This document shows, piece after piece, positions 62,362-64,000 of a DNA stretch of 64,000 nt. The stretch is from DASYKT01 sp035995185 (GTDB lineage Bacteria; Acidobacteriota; Blastocatellia; Pyrinomonadales; Pyrinomonadaceae), in contig DASYKT010000024.1 in NCBI GenBank assembly GCA_035995185.1, positions 1-64,000 on the forward strand. Direction: 5' to 3'. Each line of letters opens with the position of its first letter. Position 1 is the first letter of the stretch. The position numbers and the translations under genes were made by a program. A model generated the notes under the pieces. The model saw nothing but the letters and a program-made list of their open reading frames with translations, did not search any database and was not told the DNA's origin.

Positions 62362-63651
62362 ATGGAAATAAAAGCGATCGGGTGTGAACCTTTACAGCTC
62401 AAGCGAATGCACATCGAAGATGGGCACACGTTAAAGGTGTATCAGAAAACGGGCGGCTATGAATCATTAAAGAAAGCCTTGAAGATGTCGCAGGACGATA
62501 TCATCAATGAAGTAAAGGCTTCGGCCCTGCGCGGGCGCGGCGGCGCGGGTTTCCCGACCGGGATGAAATGGAGTTTCGTTCCGCGCCAATCGCCCAAGCC
62601 GAAATACGTTGTCTGCAACGCCGACGAATCCGAGCCCGGCACTTTCAAAGACCGCTACCTGATGGAGCGCGACCCGCACTCGCTGATCGAAGGAATGATC
62701 ATCGCCGGCTTCGCGCTCGGATCGACGACCGGCTACATCTACACCCGCGGCGAATACAAATATCTGATCGACATCATGGACCGCGCGCTCGAAGAATGTC
62801 GCGCCGCCGGATTGCTGGGTAAAAATATTCTCGGCTCCGGTTTTGATCACGACATCCACACCCATACCGGCGCCGGCGCTTACATCTGCGGTGAAGAAAC
62901 CGCGCTGCTTTCATCGCTCGAAGGCCATCGCGGCCACCCGCGCATGAAACCGCCCTTCCCCGCCGTCGAAGGCCTCTACGCCGCGCCGACCGTGGTAAAT
63001 AATGTCGAAACGCTGACCGCCGTTCCGCAGATCATTGAAATGGGCGGGATCGCCTGGCGCGATCTGGGCACGGAAAAATCCGGCGGAACGAAGTTGTGGT
63101 CTGTCAGCGGCCACGTGAAAAAACCCGGCGTCTACGAGCTCCCGATGGGCTACGCCGATATGGAAAAGTTTATTCTGGAAGACTGCGGCGGAATGCTGAA
63201 TGAGGGCAAAAAACTCAAGGCCGTCATTCCCGGCGGCTCGAGCGTTTATATAATGAACGCCGATCAGATCGTCGGAAAAAATGTGCTGCTCGATTACGAA
63301 GGCCTGGTAGCGGCCGGTTCGATGGTCGGCTCCGGCGGTTTTATCGTGATGGACGAAACCGTCGACGTTTTCCAGTCGAGCAAAAATCTGACCGAATTTT
63401 ATAAACACGAATCCTGCGGCTGGTGCACGCCCTGCCGCGAAGGCACCGACTGGCTGAAAAAAGTTTTCGAACGCATCGACCGCGGCGAAGGCAAACCCGA
63501 TGACGCGCAATTGATCCTCGATCTTTGCGACAACATCGAGGGCAAATCGTTTTGCGGCCTCGGTGACGCCGCCGCCTGGCCACTGCAATCGGCCATCAAG
63601 CGGTTCCCGGAAGATTTTAAGAAATGGCTCGATTTACCCAACGGCAATTAG
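62362..63651 (+). CDS. nuoF: NADH-quinone oxidoreductase subunit F
   Basis: 429 residues. NADH/FMN subunit. LRGRGGAGFPTGMKWSF, NADESEPGTFKDRYL, TGAGAYICGEETALLSSLEG. [4Fe-4S] ligands C352, C355, C358 (ESCGWCTPCREG) and C398 (SFCGLGD). Normal length. Confidence 0.97.
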   Translation: MEIKAIGCEPLQLKRMHIEDGHTLKVYQKTGGYESLKKALKMSQDDIINEVKASALRGRGGAGFPTGMKWSFVPRQSPKPKYVVCNADESEPGTFKDRYLMERDPHSLIEGMIIAGFALGSTTGYIYTRGEYKYLIDIMDRALEECRAAGLLGKNILGSGFDHDIHTHTGAGAYICGEETALLSSLEGHRGHPRMKPPFPAVEGLYAAPTVVNNVETLTAVPQIIEMGGIAWRDLGTEKSGGTKLWSVSGHVKKPGVYELPMGYADMEKFILEDCGGMLNEGKKLKAVIPGGSSVYIMNADQIVGKNVLLDYEGLVAAGSMVGSGGFIVMDETVDVFQSSKNLTEFYKHESCGWCTPCREGTDWLKKVFERIDRGEGKPDDAQLILDLCDNIEGKSFCGLGDAAAWPLQSAIKRFPEDFKKWLDLPNGN

Positions 63652-63686
63652 AATTGTCGCCGGCTGAGCTAATGAATTAGTTGCGA

Positions 63687-64000
63687 ATGATCAAGTCGTA
63701 TAACTATAGGTGCGGTTATATTCTGCTTTTGGCGGCAGTGTGCTGCATTGTCTCTTTTTTCTGCCTGCCCGCGCTCGCTCAGAACCAAAAGGGAAAACTT
63801 CCCGTCATCATCATTCCCGGCCTGACCGGCTCGGAATTGATCAACAGCAAAACCAAGGAAACCGTGTGGTTCAAACCTCAGCGGTCCAAGGTAGATGACA
63901 TTGCCCTGCCGGTTTCGCCCGATATTTCCGCCAATAAAGACGACCTTATCGTGGGCGACATCCTGCGCGAAATTAAGGTAGGGCCGGTCAAAGTAGAAGT
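63687..64000 (+). CDS. Exported LCAT-type lipase/acyltransferase, partial
   Basis: Runs off the window; 104 residues seen from the ATG at 63687. Signal peptide (ILLLAAVCCIVSFFCLPALA) and the family entry LPVIIIPGLTGSELINS, followed by KETVWFKPQRSKVDDIALPV. Matches the lecithin:cholesterol acyltransferase family; the catalytic Ser lies beyond the window. 35 bases after nuoF. Confidence 0.8.
   Translation, partial: MIKSYNYRCGYILLLAAVCCIVSFFCLPALAQNQKGKLPVIIIPGLTGSELINSKTKETVWFKPQRSKVDDIALPVSPDISANKDDLIVGDILREIKVGPVKVE

Noticed and set aside
1..64000. CRISPR arrays, tRNA or rRNA genes, prophage or integrase genes
   Set aside because: Looked for and not seen; repeats found are paired palindromes, not regularly spaced arrays.

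Overview
The window is ordinary chromosomal DNA from a Gram-negative bacterium: lipoproteins, SurA- and TonB-like proteins, complex I and transhydrogenase are all present. The mix of genes fits the Acidobacteriota, most likely the Blastocatellia. These include a split glycine decarboxylase, an archaeal/eukaryotic-type ProRS ending in Tyr, a homocysteine methyltransferase-MTHFR fusion, a carboxypeptidase-regulatory/TonB protein and an exported LCAT-type lipase. The assignment is inference. I see no tRNA, rRNA, CRISPR array, prophage, transposase or integrase.

Layout. 1-3.6 kb: a STAND-like ATPase and an ATP-grasp ligase, convergent and overlapping, enclosed by a perfect 114-bp inverted repeat that forms the 5' flank of both. 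3.7-12.1 kb: proS followed by two relics of its own 3' end, an alpha/beta hydrolase, a membrane protein, a LytTR regulator, a lumazine-binding-like protein followed by a relic of its 3' end, a WD40 protein and a damaged HepT/MntA module. 12.1-20.4 kb: glycine cleavage genes gcvT, gcvH, gcvPA and gcvPB with a radical SAM enzyme, an exported PLP enzyme and a thioesterase between them. 20.4-24 kb: small genes (RebB-like, methyltransferase, lipoprotein, DNPH1-like hydrolase, SnoaL-like). 24-28.7 kb: pntA and pntB, separated by a PIN toxin-antitoxin pair, a relic of the pntA 3' end and an AT-rich orphan gene. 28.9-40.4 kb: CYTH-like, PSD-like, ferredoxin, ABC-F, SurA-like, rpmB, ridA, MetH/MetF-like fusion and a TPR protein. 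40.5-50.5 kb: a long minus-strand run of redox and electrophile-detoxifying enzymes headed by an Rrf2 regulator with a palindromic site over its own start. 50.6-54.1 kb: TIGR01777 protein, thiG, thiS. 54.4-64 kb: nuoA, B, C, D, E, F in order on one strand, with unrelated envelope genes, hicBA and a signal peptidase in the gaps.

The most unusual signal is a pattern at three loci (proS, the lumazine-binding-like gene, pntA). An intact gene is followed by a short insert and then by a 57-81 bp in-frame copy of the same gene's last codons, stop codon included. The copies differ from the intact gene by about 8-21 per cent, and the changes are synonymous or conservative. They therefore look like tails of homologous genes from other lineages, brought in or displaced by recombination at gene 3' ends, and not like decayed local duplications. 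The inserts carry or adjoin toxin-antitoxin modules and orphan genes. A second odd signal is that four genes are broken by one-base changes in A-runs, which could be real decay or an assembly error profile.
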